Of a stretch of DNA of 64,000 nucleotides, positions 1 through 8,262 are shown in pieces. The stretch spans positions 372,001 through 436,000 of the forward strand of contig NZ_CP083560.1 of the NCBI RefSeq assembly GCF_025143825.1, written 5' to 3'. Position 1 is the first letter of the stretch; the number at the start of each line of letters is the position of its first letter. This stretch comes from Sulfitobacter sp. S223. Its GTDB lineage: Bacteria > Pseudomonadota > Alphaproteobacteria > Rhodobacterales > Rhodobacteraceae. The translations under genes were made by a program, and so were the position numbers. The notes below the pieces were generated by a model. The model was not told where the DNA came from and searched no databases. It saw nothing but the letters and a program-made list of their open reading frames with translations.

Positions 1-53
1 GTGATTACATCTACAACGGCATTGCCGATCCCGACGAGGTCATAGGTCTTCAT
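1..53 (-). CDS. PfkB-family kinase (adenosine kinase-like), N-terminal fragment
   Basis: Reading the reverse strand from 53 gives MKTYDLVGIGNAVVDVI, the typical first strand of PfkB/ribokinase-family sugar and nucleoside kinases, where a VGxGNAxxD segment opens the substrate-binding fold. The gene runs off the left edge, so only about 17 residues are visible. Its ATG overlaps the stop codon of the endonuclease III gene in an ATGA arrangement, which suggests translational coupling in one operon. In Rhodobacteraceae a gene annotated as adenosine kinase often sits beside nth, which favours that reading, but the ATP-binding C-terminus is outside the window and substrate cannot be assigned. Confidence 0.75.
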   Translation of the reverse strand, partial: MKTYDLVGIGNAVVDVI

Positions 54-703
54 TCGGTTTTGTCCTTGTATTGGCAGAGGTCTTTGATGATGCAGGTGCG
101 GCACTGTGGTTTGCGCGCCTTGCAGTGATAGCGGCCATGCAAGATGAGCCAGTGATGGGCATGAAGCTGGAAGTCGGCGGGGATGTTATCCTCGACTGCA
201 CGCTCCACGGCCTCGACGGTTTTACCCGGTGCGATGCCTGTGCGGTTGCCGACACGAAAAATGTGGGTGTCCACCGCTTGGGCGGGTTGGTGCCACCACA
301 TGTTCAGAACTACGTTCGCGGTTTTGCGTCCGACACCCGGCAGCGATTGTAGAGCTGCGCGGGAATTTGGGACCACGCCGTCATATTCATCCACCAATAT
401 CTGGCTCAGCTTGATGACGTTCTTCGCCTTCTGGCGGAACAGGCCGATGGTCTTGATATGCTCGGTCAGACCTTCGAGCCCCAGATCCAGCATTTTCTGC
501 GGTGTGTCAGCGATTTGGAACAGGGCGCGGGTTGCTTTGTTTACACCGGCATCCGTGGCCTGCGCTGACAGGGCCACTGCCACGACAAGCGTATAGACGT
601 TTACATGATCCAGCTCGCCTTTCGGCTCTGGTTCAGCCTCTTGAAACCGCTCCATTATGGCGCGGATGGTGTGATAATCGAGCTGTTTTGACGCTTTTTC
701 CAT
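50..703 (-). CDS. nth: Endonuclease III
   Basis: Bifunctional DNA N-glycosylase/AP lyase of base excision repair, removing oxidised pyrimidines. The 217-residue product matches the family length (E. coli Nth has 211). The helix-hairpin-helix LPGVGRKTANVVL spans 121-133 with catalytic Lys127, and catalytic Asp145 lies in VDTHIFRV. The C-terminal [4Fe-4S] loop has Cys194, 201, 204 and 210 with the classic C-x6-C-x2-C-x5-C spacing. The start at 703 (MEKASKQ) is preferred over an upstream in-frame start at 754, because the extra 17 residues are unlike the family. It is divergent from the alkyltransferase gene and followed by a coupled PfkB kinase gene. Confidence 0.95.
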   Translation of the reverse strand: MEKASKQLDYHTIRAIMERFQEAEPEPKGELDHVNVYTLVVAVALSAQATDAGVNKATRALFQIADTPQKMLDLGLEGLTEHIKTIGLFRQKAKNVIKLSQILVDEYDGVVPNSRAALQSLPGVGRKTANVVLNMWWHQPAQAVDTHIFRVGNRTGIAPGKTVEAVERAVEDNIPADFQLHAHHWLILHGRYHCKARKPQCRTCIIKDLCQYKDKTE

Positions 704-765
704 GGGCGGAAGGTATGCGCATGTTTCGGGTCGCGTGCAAGCGGGCAGGGGCATATTATGGTTGT

Positions 766-1632
766 ATGAAACAGATGCCGCAAAGTACGAATATTCCCGA
801 GAACACCTACCACTACGGTGTCATTGCACGTGCGATCACACTGATTGACTGTGCCGAAGACCCGCTGTCGCTTGACGCGCTGGCCGCTCAGCTTGGAATG
901 AGCACTGCACATTTCCAGAGGTTGTTCTCGGCGTGGGTTGGCGTTTCGCCCAAGCGCTATCAGCAATATCTGACGCTGGGCCATGCCAAGGCGTTGCTTC
1001 GTGCGCGGCTCACTACATTGGAAGCGGCGCACGAAGCGGGGCTGTCTAGTACGGGCCGTCTGCATGATCTTTTTGTGCGCTGGGAGGCAATGAGCCCCGG
1101 GGAGTACGCCAGTGGTGGGGCGGGGCTGGAGATTTCTTGGGGCTGGTTTGATAGCCCTTTCGGAGCCGTTCTGGTGATGGGCACTGACAAGGGGATTTGT
1201 GGCCTGTCGCTGGCAGCCGAGATGGGCGAGAATGCCGCAATGGCCGATTTGCGGGCGCGGTGGCCAGCCGCAACCTTTACCGAAAACCCGCAGCGGCTGC
1301 GCCCTTGGGTCTTGGCGGCTTTCGGAATGGACCGAACCCTTGATAAGGCTCCGCTATACCTCATTGGAGCACCCTTTCAGATCAAAGTATGGGAGGCGTT
1401 GCTAAAGCTGCCGGAGGGGCAAGTCACAACTTACGGTGAAATAGCCAAGGCCATTGGCACACCCAAGGCCGTGCGCGCGGTTGGTACGGCTGTCGGGCGA
1501 AACCCGATTGGGTATCTTATTCCCTGTCACCGGGTATTGCGCAAATCGGGTGAGCTGGGCGGCTATCATTGGGGGCTACCTATCAAACGCGCGATGTTGG
1601 GGTATGAGGCGGCGCGCACAGAGTGCCGCTGA
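766..1632 (+). CDS. Ada-like fusion: AraC-type HTH plus O6-methylguanine-DNA methyltransferase
   Basis: Direct-reversal repair protein of 288 residues. Residues 20-115 form an AraC-type helix-turn-helix region (LSLDALAAQLGMSTAHFQRLF, then SPKRYQQY). Residues 120-285 are the Ogt/AdaB methyltransferase domain, with methyl-acceptor Cys254 in PCHRV and the DNA-contact segment VRAVGTAVGRNP at 237-247. The N-terminal zinc/phosphotriester domain of E. coli Ada (Cys38) is absent, so the usual signal for switching on an adaptive response is missing. Such two-domain forms are common in alphaproteobacteria. The start at 766 (MKQMPQ) is chosen because it lies 62 bp from the divergent nth start; an ATG at 775 is also possible. 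Whether the HTH still regulates genes cannot be told from sequence. Confidence 0.85.
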   Translation: MKQMPQSTNIPENTYHYGVIARAITLIDCAEDPLSLDALAAQLGMSTAHFQRLFSAWVGVSPKRYQQYLTLGHAKALLRARLTTLEAAHEAGLSSTGRLHDLFVRWEAMSPGEYASGGAGLEISWGWFDSPFGAVLVMGTDKGICGLSLAAEMGENAAMADLRARWPAATFTENPQRLRPWVLAAFGMDRTLDKAPLYLIGAPFQIKVWEALLKLPEGQVTTYGEIAKAIGTPKAVRAVGTAVGRNPIGYLIPCHRVLRKSGELGGYHWGLPIKRAMLGYEAARTECR

Positions 1633-1765
1633 CACAGCTTTGGGTGCGCGGGTTGTCGCTTACTCTCCGCAAAGTGACGTGTTGTTGGGAACCTTTACGT
1701 TTTATATTGCGTTTATCGACAAGATGCTTCGCCCGAACGGAGCCGAAACAGTAAGGCAGTAAACT

Positions 1766-2443
1766 ATGACTATTTTGAAATTCCCAGCTTTGGCCGCCAT
1801 GGCGACAGTTGTTGCTTTGGGCGCTTGCACCACCCCTAACGGTTCAATTCTGGCGCCAGAAAGCGATCCGAACCAGCGTCTGAAAAATGGCGCACTGATT
1901 GGTGCCGGTGCAGGTGCCGTTATCGGTGCCCTGTCCAAGGGTGACGGCAACCGTGACAATGGCGCGCTGAAAGGCGCCCTTATCGGTGGCGCTCTTGGTG
2001 CTGGCGCCGGTGCGATCCTAGACAAGCAAGAACGCGACCTGCGTGCCAGCCTTGGCAACGACAACGTGACAATCAACAACACAGGCGACCGTCTGATTGT
2101 TACCCTGCCGCAGGACATTCTGTTCGCGACAGGCTCAAGCAACGTACGCCCTGATTTGCAGCGCGATCTGGGCGCGGTTGCGGGCAACCTTCAAGCTTAC
2201 CCGAACTCGACCATCCAGATCATTGGTCACACAGACAGCGATGGCGAAGCCGCGTTCAACCAGCAACTGTCAGAAAGCCGCGCCAATGCGGTTTCATCTG
2301 TGCTGATTAGCAATGGCGTGTCACCAGCACGTATTCAGGCGTTTGGTCGCGGCGAAAGCCAGCCGATTGCGAGCAACCTGAACCCCCAGGGTAAGTCGCA
2401 AAACCGTCGTGTTGAAATCGTGATCCTGCCGAACGCAAGCTAA
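1766..2443 (+). CDS. OmpA-family outer-membrane lipoprotein (YiaD-like)
   Basis: A 225-residue envelope protein. The signal peptide ends in a lipobox (ALGAC) with the lipidated cysteine at 21. Residues about 42-85 are a glycine-zipper segment (repeated GALIGAGAGAVIGAL-like sequence). Residues about 105-222 are an OmpA C-terminal peptidoglycan-binding domain, with the family signature IIGHTDSDG, LSESRANAV and NRRVEI. It is expected to be anchored in the outer membrane and to bind peptidoglycan non-covalently. It stands alone and is followed by a strong terminator. The family is well known; the specific physiological role is not. Confidence 0.9.
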   Translation: MTILKFPALAAMATVVALGACTTPNGSILAPESDPNQRLKNGALIGAGAGAVIGALSKGDGNRDNGALKGALIGGALGAGAGAILDKQERDLRASLGNDNVTINNTGDRLIVTLPQDILFATGSSNVRPDLQRDLGAVAGNLQAYPNSTIQIIGHTDSDGEAAFNQQLSESRANAVSSVLISNGVSPARIQAFGRGESQPIASNLNPQGKSQNRRVEIVILPNAS

Positions 2444-2463
2444 CTCGGCAACACAAGACATGG

Positions 2464-2500
2464 AAAGCTCCGGTACCGCAGGGTGCCGGGGCTTTTATTT
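2464..2500 (+). terminator. Rho-independent terminator after the OmpA-like gene
   Basis: A 14-bp stem (arms 2464-2477 and 2482-2495, two G-U pairs) with a GCAG loop is followed by a T-rich run, 20 bp after the lipoprotein stop codon. Confidence 0.85.
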
Positions 2501-2610
2501 TGCGCCTTCTCTGCATGCTCGCACAGTGGCTGCGCGCAAGCCCCCCTTGAGCATGACGGCGCTAGCCACAATTTGCAGTGTAAGAAATTAATCGAACGAG
2601 GATCAATTCG

Positions 2611-3153
2611 ATGGCACCTATAAAACTATTCGGCATCTCCGGCTCCCTGCGCAAAGGCAGCCACAATTCTCTGCTTTTGGCTGAGGCAGCACGTCTGTTT
2701 GGCGAAGCTGAATACACTGAGGCAGACGTGAACCTGCCACTTTACAATGGCGATGACGAAGAAGCACACGGCGTGCCTGCGGCGGTGGATGCGCTTGCCC
2801 GGCAGATTGCGGATGCAGATGCGGTTATCATTTCCACACCTGAATATAACAGTGGTCCGTCTGGCGTTTTGAAAAACGCGCTTGATTGGATCAGCCGGTC
2901 TCAGGTGAAGCCGTGGGGCGGTAAGCCTGTGGCGATTATGTCAGCGGCTGCGGGTCGATCTGGCGGTGAGCGGTCGCAGCGGATGCTTCGCAGCTTTATG
3001 GTGCCGTTCCGGACACGTATTCTGCAAGGGCCAGAGATCCATGTTGCAGCCAGTTATGAACAATTCGATGCCAACGGCCATCTTACCGGTGAGATTTACA
3101 TCAAGGAACTGACAGAGCTGATGGAAGGGCTGCGCGCAGAGATTGCACGCTAA
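2611..3153 (+). CDS. NADPH-dependent FMN reductase family protein
   Basis: A 180-residue flavodoxin-like fold oxidoreductase. The FMN-phosphate loop GSLRKGS is at 11-17 and the PEYNSG flavin-contact motif at 77-82, both diagnostic of the NADPH-dependent FMN reductase/ChrR/azoreductase group. Members reduce quinones, flavins, azo dyes or chromate with NAD(P)H; the physiological substrate is open. A GAGGAT ribosome-binding site precedes the ATG. Its stop codon overlaps the stop of the convergent VOC gene by four bases, so the two transcripts meet without a spacer. Confidence 0.88.
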   Translation: MAPIKLFGISGSLRKGSHNSLLLAEAARLFGEAEYTEADVNLPLYNGDDEEAHGVPAAVDALARQIADADAVIISTPEYNSGPSGVLKNALDWISRSQVKPWGGKPVAIMSAAAGRSGGERSQRMLRSFMVPFRTRILQGPEIHVAASYEQFDANGHLTGEIYIKELTELMEGLRAEIAR

Positions 3154-3548
3154 GCAAGCACGCTGATTTCGATAAGATTACCATCGGGATCGCGAACATA
3201 AAGAGAGTTGATAGGCCCGGTTGCACCTGTACGGCGCACCGGGCCTGTTTCGATCTGGATCGCCTGATCCGTCAGGTGCGTTTTCCATTCATCCAGTGAC
3301 GTATCGCTTAGAAAACACAGATCGGCAGAACCGGTTTGGACGTTTCGCGCCTTCGGTTCAAATTCCGCTCCCTGCTGATGCAGGTTGATCTTCATATCGC
3401 CAAAGAACAGCGCATGGCGCGCGCTGCCGTCTGCCGCGGTAAAACCGGTATGCGTCATGCCAAGAACATGGGAATAGAATGCAAGCGTGGCGGGAATATC
3501 GGCCACCGTCAGCACCAAATGATCAAGGCTATTTAAACGGGGGCTCAT
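3150..3548 (-). CDS. VOC-family (glyoxalase/dioxygenase fold) protein
   Basis: A 132-residue vicinal-oxygen-chelate protein with two beta-alpha-beta-beta-beta modules. Putative metal ligands are His10 (LDHLVLT), His57 (INLHQQ) and Glu127 (NLIEISV), in the places used by glyoxalase I and fosfomycin-resistance relatives. The substrate is unknown. The ATG overlaps the stop codon of the upstream FAD oxidoreductase gene (ATGA at 3545-3548), so the two are probably co-translated, although no functional link to that enzyme is obvious. Confidence 0.85.
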   Translation of the reverse strand: MSPRLNSLDHLVLTVADIPATLAFYSHVLGMTHTGFTAADGSARHALFFGDMKINLHQQGAEFEPKARNVQTGSADLCFLSDTSLDEWKTHLTDQAIQIETGPVRRTGATGPINSLYVRDPDGNLIEISVLA

Positions 3549-4576
3549 AGGTTGTCCTCCACCCGAAAACCTTCGGGAATGGTGTCTGAACCGTCCAACA
3601 GCAGATCGGCCATGACATGGGCGACTTTGGGGGCCATGCCAAATCCGATTTTAAAACCGCCGTTTGCGATGAAGTGCCCCTGACGGTCGGGCCATGCGCC
3701 AAGCATAGGTGCCCGAGAGCGGGCGCGCGGACGCACACCGGCCCAGCGGGCGATGACTGGCGCGCCTTCAAGGGCAGGCACCGCTGCGCAAGCTGCTGCA
3801 ATCACGTCATCAAGCTTCGTATCGGTGCTTTTGGGATCGTCATAGTCGCGCTCGGACGTGGAGCCGATCGCGACTGTGCCATCCAGATGCGGAATGACGT
3901 GCACGCCACCTGCAAAAAGCTGCGGCGCGCCTGCTGCATCATAGCGGAGCAGGGCGGCTTGGCCTTTTACGCCGTTGCCAACACTGCGTGTGTGATCACG
4001 ATTCAATGCCTCAAGGCCCGCCACACCCGTCGCCCAGAGGACGGCACCTTTGTCTGTGCTCTCCGGCATCACCTCAACCCCAAAGCCACGCAATGCAGCG
4101 ACAATTGCTTCGCAGGCCTGACGAGGGTGCAAATGCGCACTGAGGCTGTCGTGGATAAGGTGGCCATCAGGACTGTTTGGCTGCCAGTCGCCATGCTGGG
4201 CGGTGACAACCTCCCACGTTGCGTGGTCGCGCCACAGCTCACGCGCTGTCTCCGCGCGGCGCTGGGCCAAGACGTGGGCAGCTGGATCGGCAATGGGTTG
4301 GAGCCTGCCAGTCCTTGCGTATCCGGGATTCTTGACGCCTGCATTGGCGATTTCGGCCCAGAAGCTCTCTGCCATCAACAGGCTTTCTAGCTGGAAAGCC
4401 TTTTTCGGATTCCAGTTTTCAGGAACATGAGGGGCCAATGCACCGACGATACCGCCGCTGCTGCCTGCTGCAGCCCCGTGCGGATCAACGATCTGCACAC
4501 GCGCACCACGCTGGCAGCAGACCCAAGCTACCGAAAGGCCAAAGATACCCGCGCCGCGAATGGTGATATCTGTCAT
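3545..4576 (-). CDS. FAD-dependent oxidoreductase (DAO family), probable MnmC oxidase-domain counterpart
   Basis: A 343-residue D-amino-acid-oxidase-type flavoprotein. The N-terminal Rossmann motif GAGIFG (8-13) binds FAD. The C-terminal block with FIANGGFKIGFGMAPKVA is the usual second FAD-contact region. The start at 4576 follows an AGGAGG-type ribosome-binding site. The next gene on the other strand begins 16 bp away and encodes the MnmC methyltransferase half. In E. coli one fused MnmC carries both activities and turns cmnm5s2U into mnm5s2U in tRNA. The pairing suggests this is the oxidase half; a glycine- or amino-acid-oxidase role is the alternative. Confidence 0.75.
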   Translation of the reverse strand: MTDITIRGAGIFGLSVAWVCCQRGARVQIVDPHGAAAGSSGGIVGALAPHVPENWNPKKAFQLESLLMAESFWAEIANAGVKNPGYARTGRLQPIADPAAHVLAQRRAETARELWRDHATWEVVTAQHGDWQPNSPDGHLIHDSLSAHLHPRQACEAIVAALRGFGVEVMPESTDKGAVLWATGVAGLEALNRDHTRSVGNGVKGQAALLRYDAAGAPQLFAGGVHVIPHLDGTVAIGSTSERDYDDPKSTDTKLDDVIAAACAAVPALEGAPVIARWAGVRPRARSRAPMLGAWPDRQGHFIANGGFKIGFGMAPKVAHVMADLLLDGSDTIPEGFRVEDNL

Positions 4577-4592
4577 TGCTCCTGCCTCCTTG

Positions 4593-5294
4593 ATGGCGCA
4601 GATTGCGCTGAACATACAGGTACAGGGCATACACGTGCAGGACCAGACGGCACAGATAGAATGGCGTGACGGGCGGGTGCCTGTTTCAACGCGTTTTGAC
4701 GACCCTTATTTCAGCATTGAAAATGGCATGGATGAAACCCGCCATGTTTTCCTAGCCGGAAATGACCTGCCTGAACGGTTTGCAGACGGCTTTCATGTGG
4801 CCGAGTTGGGGTTCGGCACAGGATTGAACTTTCTCGTGGCTTTGCAAGCCTTCCGTGCCTGCGGTTGCGGTGGCAAATTACGGTTTACCAGTTTCGAAGC
4901 CTACCCGATGGCTGTGGCCGATCTGCACGCGGCCTTGGGCGCATTTGAAGGTCTGCCAAGTGATCTGATGGAGGTGGATATGTTTCCCGCGAAACTGGAT
5001 GGTCCTGATTTTGAGCTGCGTGTGATCTTGGGCGATGCACGCAAGACGCTCCCCGATTGGGATGGTCGCGCGGATGCTTGGTTTCTTGACGGGTTTTCAC
5101 CCGCTAAGAACCCTGAACTTTGGTCACCTGAGCTGATGGCACAGGTGGCGGGTCACACAGCCGCGGGCGGTACGGCGGCCACATACACTGCTGCGGGGTT
5201 TGTCCGGCGCGGCTTGCAGGAAGCTGGGTTTGAAGTGCGCCGCGTTCAGGGCTATGGCCGCAAACGACACATGACACAGGCTGTCTTGAAATGA
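4593..5294 (+). CDS. mnmD: tRNA 5-(aminomethyl)-2-thiouridine methyltransferase, MnmD/MnmC(m) type
   Basis: A 233-residue SAM-dependent methyltransferase of the MnmC/DUF752 family. The SAM motif ELGFGTGLNF is at 71-80, and the family block WFLDGFSPAKNPELW follows in the second half. It methylates nm5U34 of tRNA to mnm5U, supporting decoding of split codon boxes. It is a stand-alone enzyme, whereas E. coli fuses it to an FAD oxidase; here an oxidase of that family is the divergent neighbour. The start at 4593 (MAQIALN) is chosen because the upstream ATG at 4560 lies inside the divergent gene. Its stop overlaps the EamA start (ATGA), so those two form an operon. Confidence 0.85.
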   Translation: MAQIALNIQVQGIHVQDQTAQIEWRDGRVPVSTRFDDPYFSIENGMDETRHVFLAGNDLPERFADGFHVAELGFGTGLNFLVALQAFRACGCGGKLRFTSFEAYPMAVADLHAALGAFEGLPSDLMEVDMFPAKLDGPDFELRVILGDARKTLPDWDGRADAWFLDGFSPAKNPELWSPELMAQVAGHTAAGGTAATYTAAGFVRRGLQEAGFEVRRVQGYGRKRHMTQAVLK

Positions 5295-6160
5295 GCCAAG
5301 GCAACAACATCCCGCTGGGTATCATGTTGATGATCGCCACAACGCTTGTCTTTGCGGTGCAGGACGGCCTTTCAAGGCATTTGGCGGGCGAATACAATGT
5401 GCTCATGATCGTGATGATCCGCTATTGGTTCTTTGCGGCTTTCGTGATCGCGATCGCTAAACGGCGCGCAGGCGGCATATTGGTTGCGGCGCGCACGACA
5501 CAACCGTTGATCCAGATCACGCGTGGGTTGCTGCTGTCGCTAGAGATCTGTGTGATGGTTGTCGCTTTCACGGTTCTGGGTCTGGTAGAAAGCCATGCCG
5601 TGTTCACCTGCTATCCGCTGTTGGTCGCGGCCCTGTCCGGTCCTGTGTTGGGTGAACGTGTCGGTTGGCGGCGCTGGGCTGCGATCGGTGTGGGATTCAT
5701 CGGGGTGATGATTATCCTTCAACCCGGTCGGGAAGTGTTTGATGTACGCGCGCTAATCCCGCTGCTGGCGGCGGCGATGTTTGCAGTTTATGGCCTGCTG
5801 ACCCGCTATGCGGGGCGGCGCGACAGCACTGCCACCAGCTTTTTCTGGACCGGAACTGTGGGGGCTGTTGCGATGACGGCGCTAGGCCTGTGGTTCTGGG
5901 AGCCGATGAGCGGTCGTGACTGGGTTTGGATGATCTGTCTGTGCTTTACCGGTGTGACCGGACACTGGTTGCTGATCCGCTGCTATGAGGTGGCAGAGGC
6001 AAGTGCGGTGCAGCCTTTCGCCTATCTCCAACTGGTGTTTGCCGCCACCATCGGCGTTACGCTGTTTGGTGAAACAGTCAGTGCCAATGTCGCCATCGGC
6101 TGCGCAATCATCGTGGCGGCGGGCCTATTCACCTTTTGGCGCGAACGCCTTCAACGTTGA
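5291..6160 (+). CDS. EamA/DMT-family transporter
   Basis: A 289-residue integral membrane protein with about ten hydrophobic segments arranged as two EamA repeats, typical of drug/metabolite transporters that export amino acids or other small metabolites. Internal duplication is visible as two related blocks of five segments, the first ending near PVLGERVGWRRWAA and the second near TLFGETVSANVAIG. It starts within the stop codon of mnmD (ATGA). Its 3' end overlaps the end of the convergent transglycosylase gene by 36 bp. Substrate unknown. Confidence 0.88.
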   Translation: MSQGNNIPLGIMLMIATTLVFAVQDGLSRHLAGEYNVLMIVMIRYWFFAAFVIAIAKRRAGGILVAARTTQPLIQITRGLLLSLEICVMVVAFTVLGLVESHAVFTCYPLLVAALSGPVLGERVGWRRWAAIGVGFIGVMIILQPGREVFDVRALIPLLAAAMFAVYGLLTRYAGRRDSTATSFFWTGTVGAVAMTALGLWFWEPMSGRDWVWMICLCFTGVTGHWLLIRCYEVAEASAVQPFAYLQLVFAATIGVTLFGETVSANVAIGCAIIVAAGLFTFWRERLQR

Positions 6161-8101
6161 GCCTGTCAGCTCTTCGTAGAAGGGGATCGGCAGGGGATCG
6201 AGCCCGAGCCGCGCGCGGTAAACAGGCAAGCTTTCGGTCACCCGCATGATGTAGTTCTGCGTCTCGCGGAAGGGGACCATTTCGATCCAGTCAACGACGT
6301 AAATGTCGCCATCACGCGGATCGCCGAATTGCTCCATCCAGCGGATCGGTCGGCTTGGCCCTGCGTTATAGCCTGCTGACATCATCACGACGTTGCCATC
6401 AAAGCGCCCGGCAAGTTCGGACAGATATTGTGAGCCAAGGCGCGCGTTATAGACGGGATCGGCCGTGAGCCTGTCAGTGGTGTGCTGAGGCAGAATGCCA
6501 AGGCCCTGCGCCACTTCCTTTGCTGTGGCGGGCATCAATTGCATCAACCCGCGCGCGCCCACAGAGGATTGAACCACGGGGTCAAATTCGCTTTCCCGCC
6601 GCGCAATGGCCAAAGTCATTTCAGGGGCCATCGGCAGGTCCGCTTCTCCGGCAGGATGAAGCGCATAATAGGCCGAGGCGATTTCGAGCCCGCGACGCGC
6701 TGCACGTTTGCCGATCATCACCGCAATATGGGGCTGCTCAACATCAATGGCTGCTTGCCCCAACAGTTCCAGATCCGGCTCAAGGAGCTGGTCTGCCAGA
6801 TGGGTCCAGAAACGTTCGGCAAGGTCCATTTCGCCAGAGGCCTGCAACAGCAATCCGGCTTCAAACAACGGTGCCTTTGCAAGCGGACTGGTGCGCCAGT
6901 CCTGTGCAGGTGGCTCACCCCACAGCTTTTCCGGAAAGGGGATGCGCGCACGCTCAGCGGCCAGAATGCCATAGAATGAGGTCTGGAACTTGGCTCCCAT
7001 AGCGTAGGCGGCAGTGGCGTTTTCATTATCGCCTGCTTCTTCCAGTGCGCGACCCTGCCAGTATCCTGCGCGGCCTTGGCTGATCGGCGATTCTACCGCG
7101 CTATCATGCGCCTTAAAGTGTTTCAGCGCGAGCGTTGGGTCTTTGAGGAAACGCAGTGCGATATAGCCCGACAACCATTCCAGATCCGCGAAGTCGGACC
7201 CTTCGGTCAGCCAGTGTTGTGAGGCCATCGCATACGCGCGTTTCGGATCGCCTGAACGCATCTCGTCGCGTGCTAGCGCACGGCGGCGGTTGCCCCATGC
7301 GGCCGGATTGCCTAGCCCTTCAACACTGCGCGAAGCCTCAAGCATCAAATCCTTGGCGTCTGTTTCACGTCCTTTGCGGATACGCCATTCAAACCGCGCG
7401 TGGTTCACGCCCCCAGTGATCTTAAGCGCAACTGGCAGGCTTTCGTAGGTATCAACAGCACTGTCCAGGCGGCGATAGAAAGCAATCCGCGATTCGGCGG
7501 CTTGCTCTGCTTCTTTGCTGGCAACGCCATACATCTGGCGCGCTTCGTCATATTCGCGTTCCCAAACCATCGCGTCCAGACGGGCGTCATGATGCGGTTT
7601 TAGAAGCTCTGCATAATCTTCCAGAAAGGCGGCCTGTGAATTGGCGTTCATTCTCATCGTGCGCCATGCAAGCACAACGTTGGCTTGTGCCGGACCGGTA
7701 AGCCCTTTCGCGGACAGTGCGCGGGCATGGGCCAAAACGCCCATCGGCGTTTGCGCGGGGTATTGATCGAAAAAGGCGATGATTTCCTCTTCGCTTTGCT
7801 TGATCACTTCTGGTTCCGACTGGCGCAGAAGATAATCCATGCCTGGCCAATCGGCGCGGCGGCCGAGGAAACTGGTAAGCTCGGCAAAGCTACCTTCGCC
7901 AGCACGCAGGCGATGCCAGACAATCACATCGCGTGCGACAGGGCCGTCGCGTTCGGCAATCCGCTCCGCCGCAGCAATATCGCCGCCCCGCAGGGCATCC
8001 ATTGCCCAGCCTAACGGGCGTGGCCGTTGTTCGGCGGCGGCAGTGGAAGCAATGGCACAGACGAGCAACAGGCCGGTCAGATAGTGTCTCATGGCTTGCA
8101 T
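6125..8101 (-). CDS. Soluble lytic murein transglycosylase
   Basis: A 658-residue periplasmic enzyme that cleaves the MurNAc-GlcNAc bond of peptidoglycan and leaves 1,6-anhydromuropeptides. Residues 1-23 are a signal peptide (cleavage after STAAA). A long alpha-helical superhelix region (about 30-470) precedes the SLT domain. The catalytic glutamate is Glu503 in ARRESEFDP, followed by the family motifs GLMQLMPATA and SAGYNAGP. Length and layout match E. coli Slt70. The ATG at 8101 has a GAGG site at the right distance. Divergent from dapA. Confidence 0.92.
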   Translation of the reverse strand: MQAMRHYLTGLLLVCAIASTAAAEQRPRPLGWAMDALRGGDIAAAERIAERDGPVARDVIVWHRLRAGEGSFAELTSFLGRRADWPGMDYLLRQSEPEVIKQSEEEIIAFFDQYPAQTPMGVLAHARALSAKGLTGPAQANVVLAWRTMRMNANSQAAFLEDYAELLKPHHDARLDAMVWEREYDEARQMYGVASKEAEQAAESRIAFYRRLDSAVDTYESLPVALKITGGVNHARFEWRIRKGRETDAKDLMLEASRSVEGLGNPAAWGNRRRALARDEMRSGDPKRAYAMASQHWLTEGSDFADLEWLSGYIALRFLKDPTLALKHFKAHDSAVESPISQGRAGYWQGRALEEAGDNENATAAYAMGAKFQTSFYGILAAERARIPFPEKLWGEPPAQDWRTSPLAKAPLFEAGLLLQASGEMDLAERFWTHLADQLLEPDLELLGQAAIDVEQPHIAVMIGKRAARRGLEIASAYYALHPAGEADLPMAPEMTLAIARRESEFDPVVQSSVGARGLMQLMPATAKEVAQGLGILPQHTTDRLTADPVYNARLGSQYLSELAGRFDGNVVMMSAGYNAGPSRPIRWMEQFGDPRDGDIYVVDWIEMVPFRETQNYIMRVTESLPVYRARLGLDPLPIPFYEELTGSTLKAFAPKGE

Positions 8102-8262
8102 TTCCTACCTCGCTCACAGTACAGCCTTGCAACATAGACTATATGTGCGCGGGTTCAATTCACGTGTCCGCGTGCAGGCGGTCTTTCTCCGGTCACTCCC
8201 GTTCGTGGAGGGCCTTCATCTCAGGTGGCCTTTCGGTCTCCAGCACATAAAGGAGCGTGCAC

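Noticed and set aside
3617-4390. Long forward frame of about 257 codons
   Set aside because: It is antisense to the FAD oxidoreductase gene, has no ribosome-binding site and reads as low-quality Cys/His/Arg-rich sequence.
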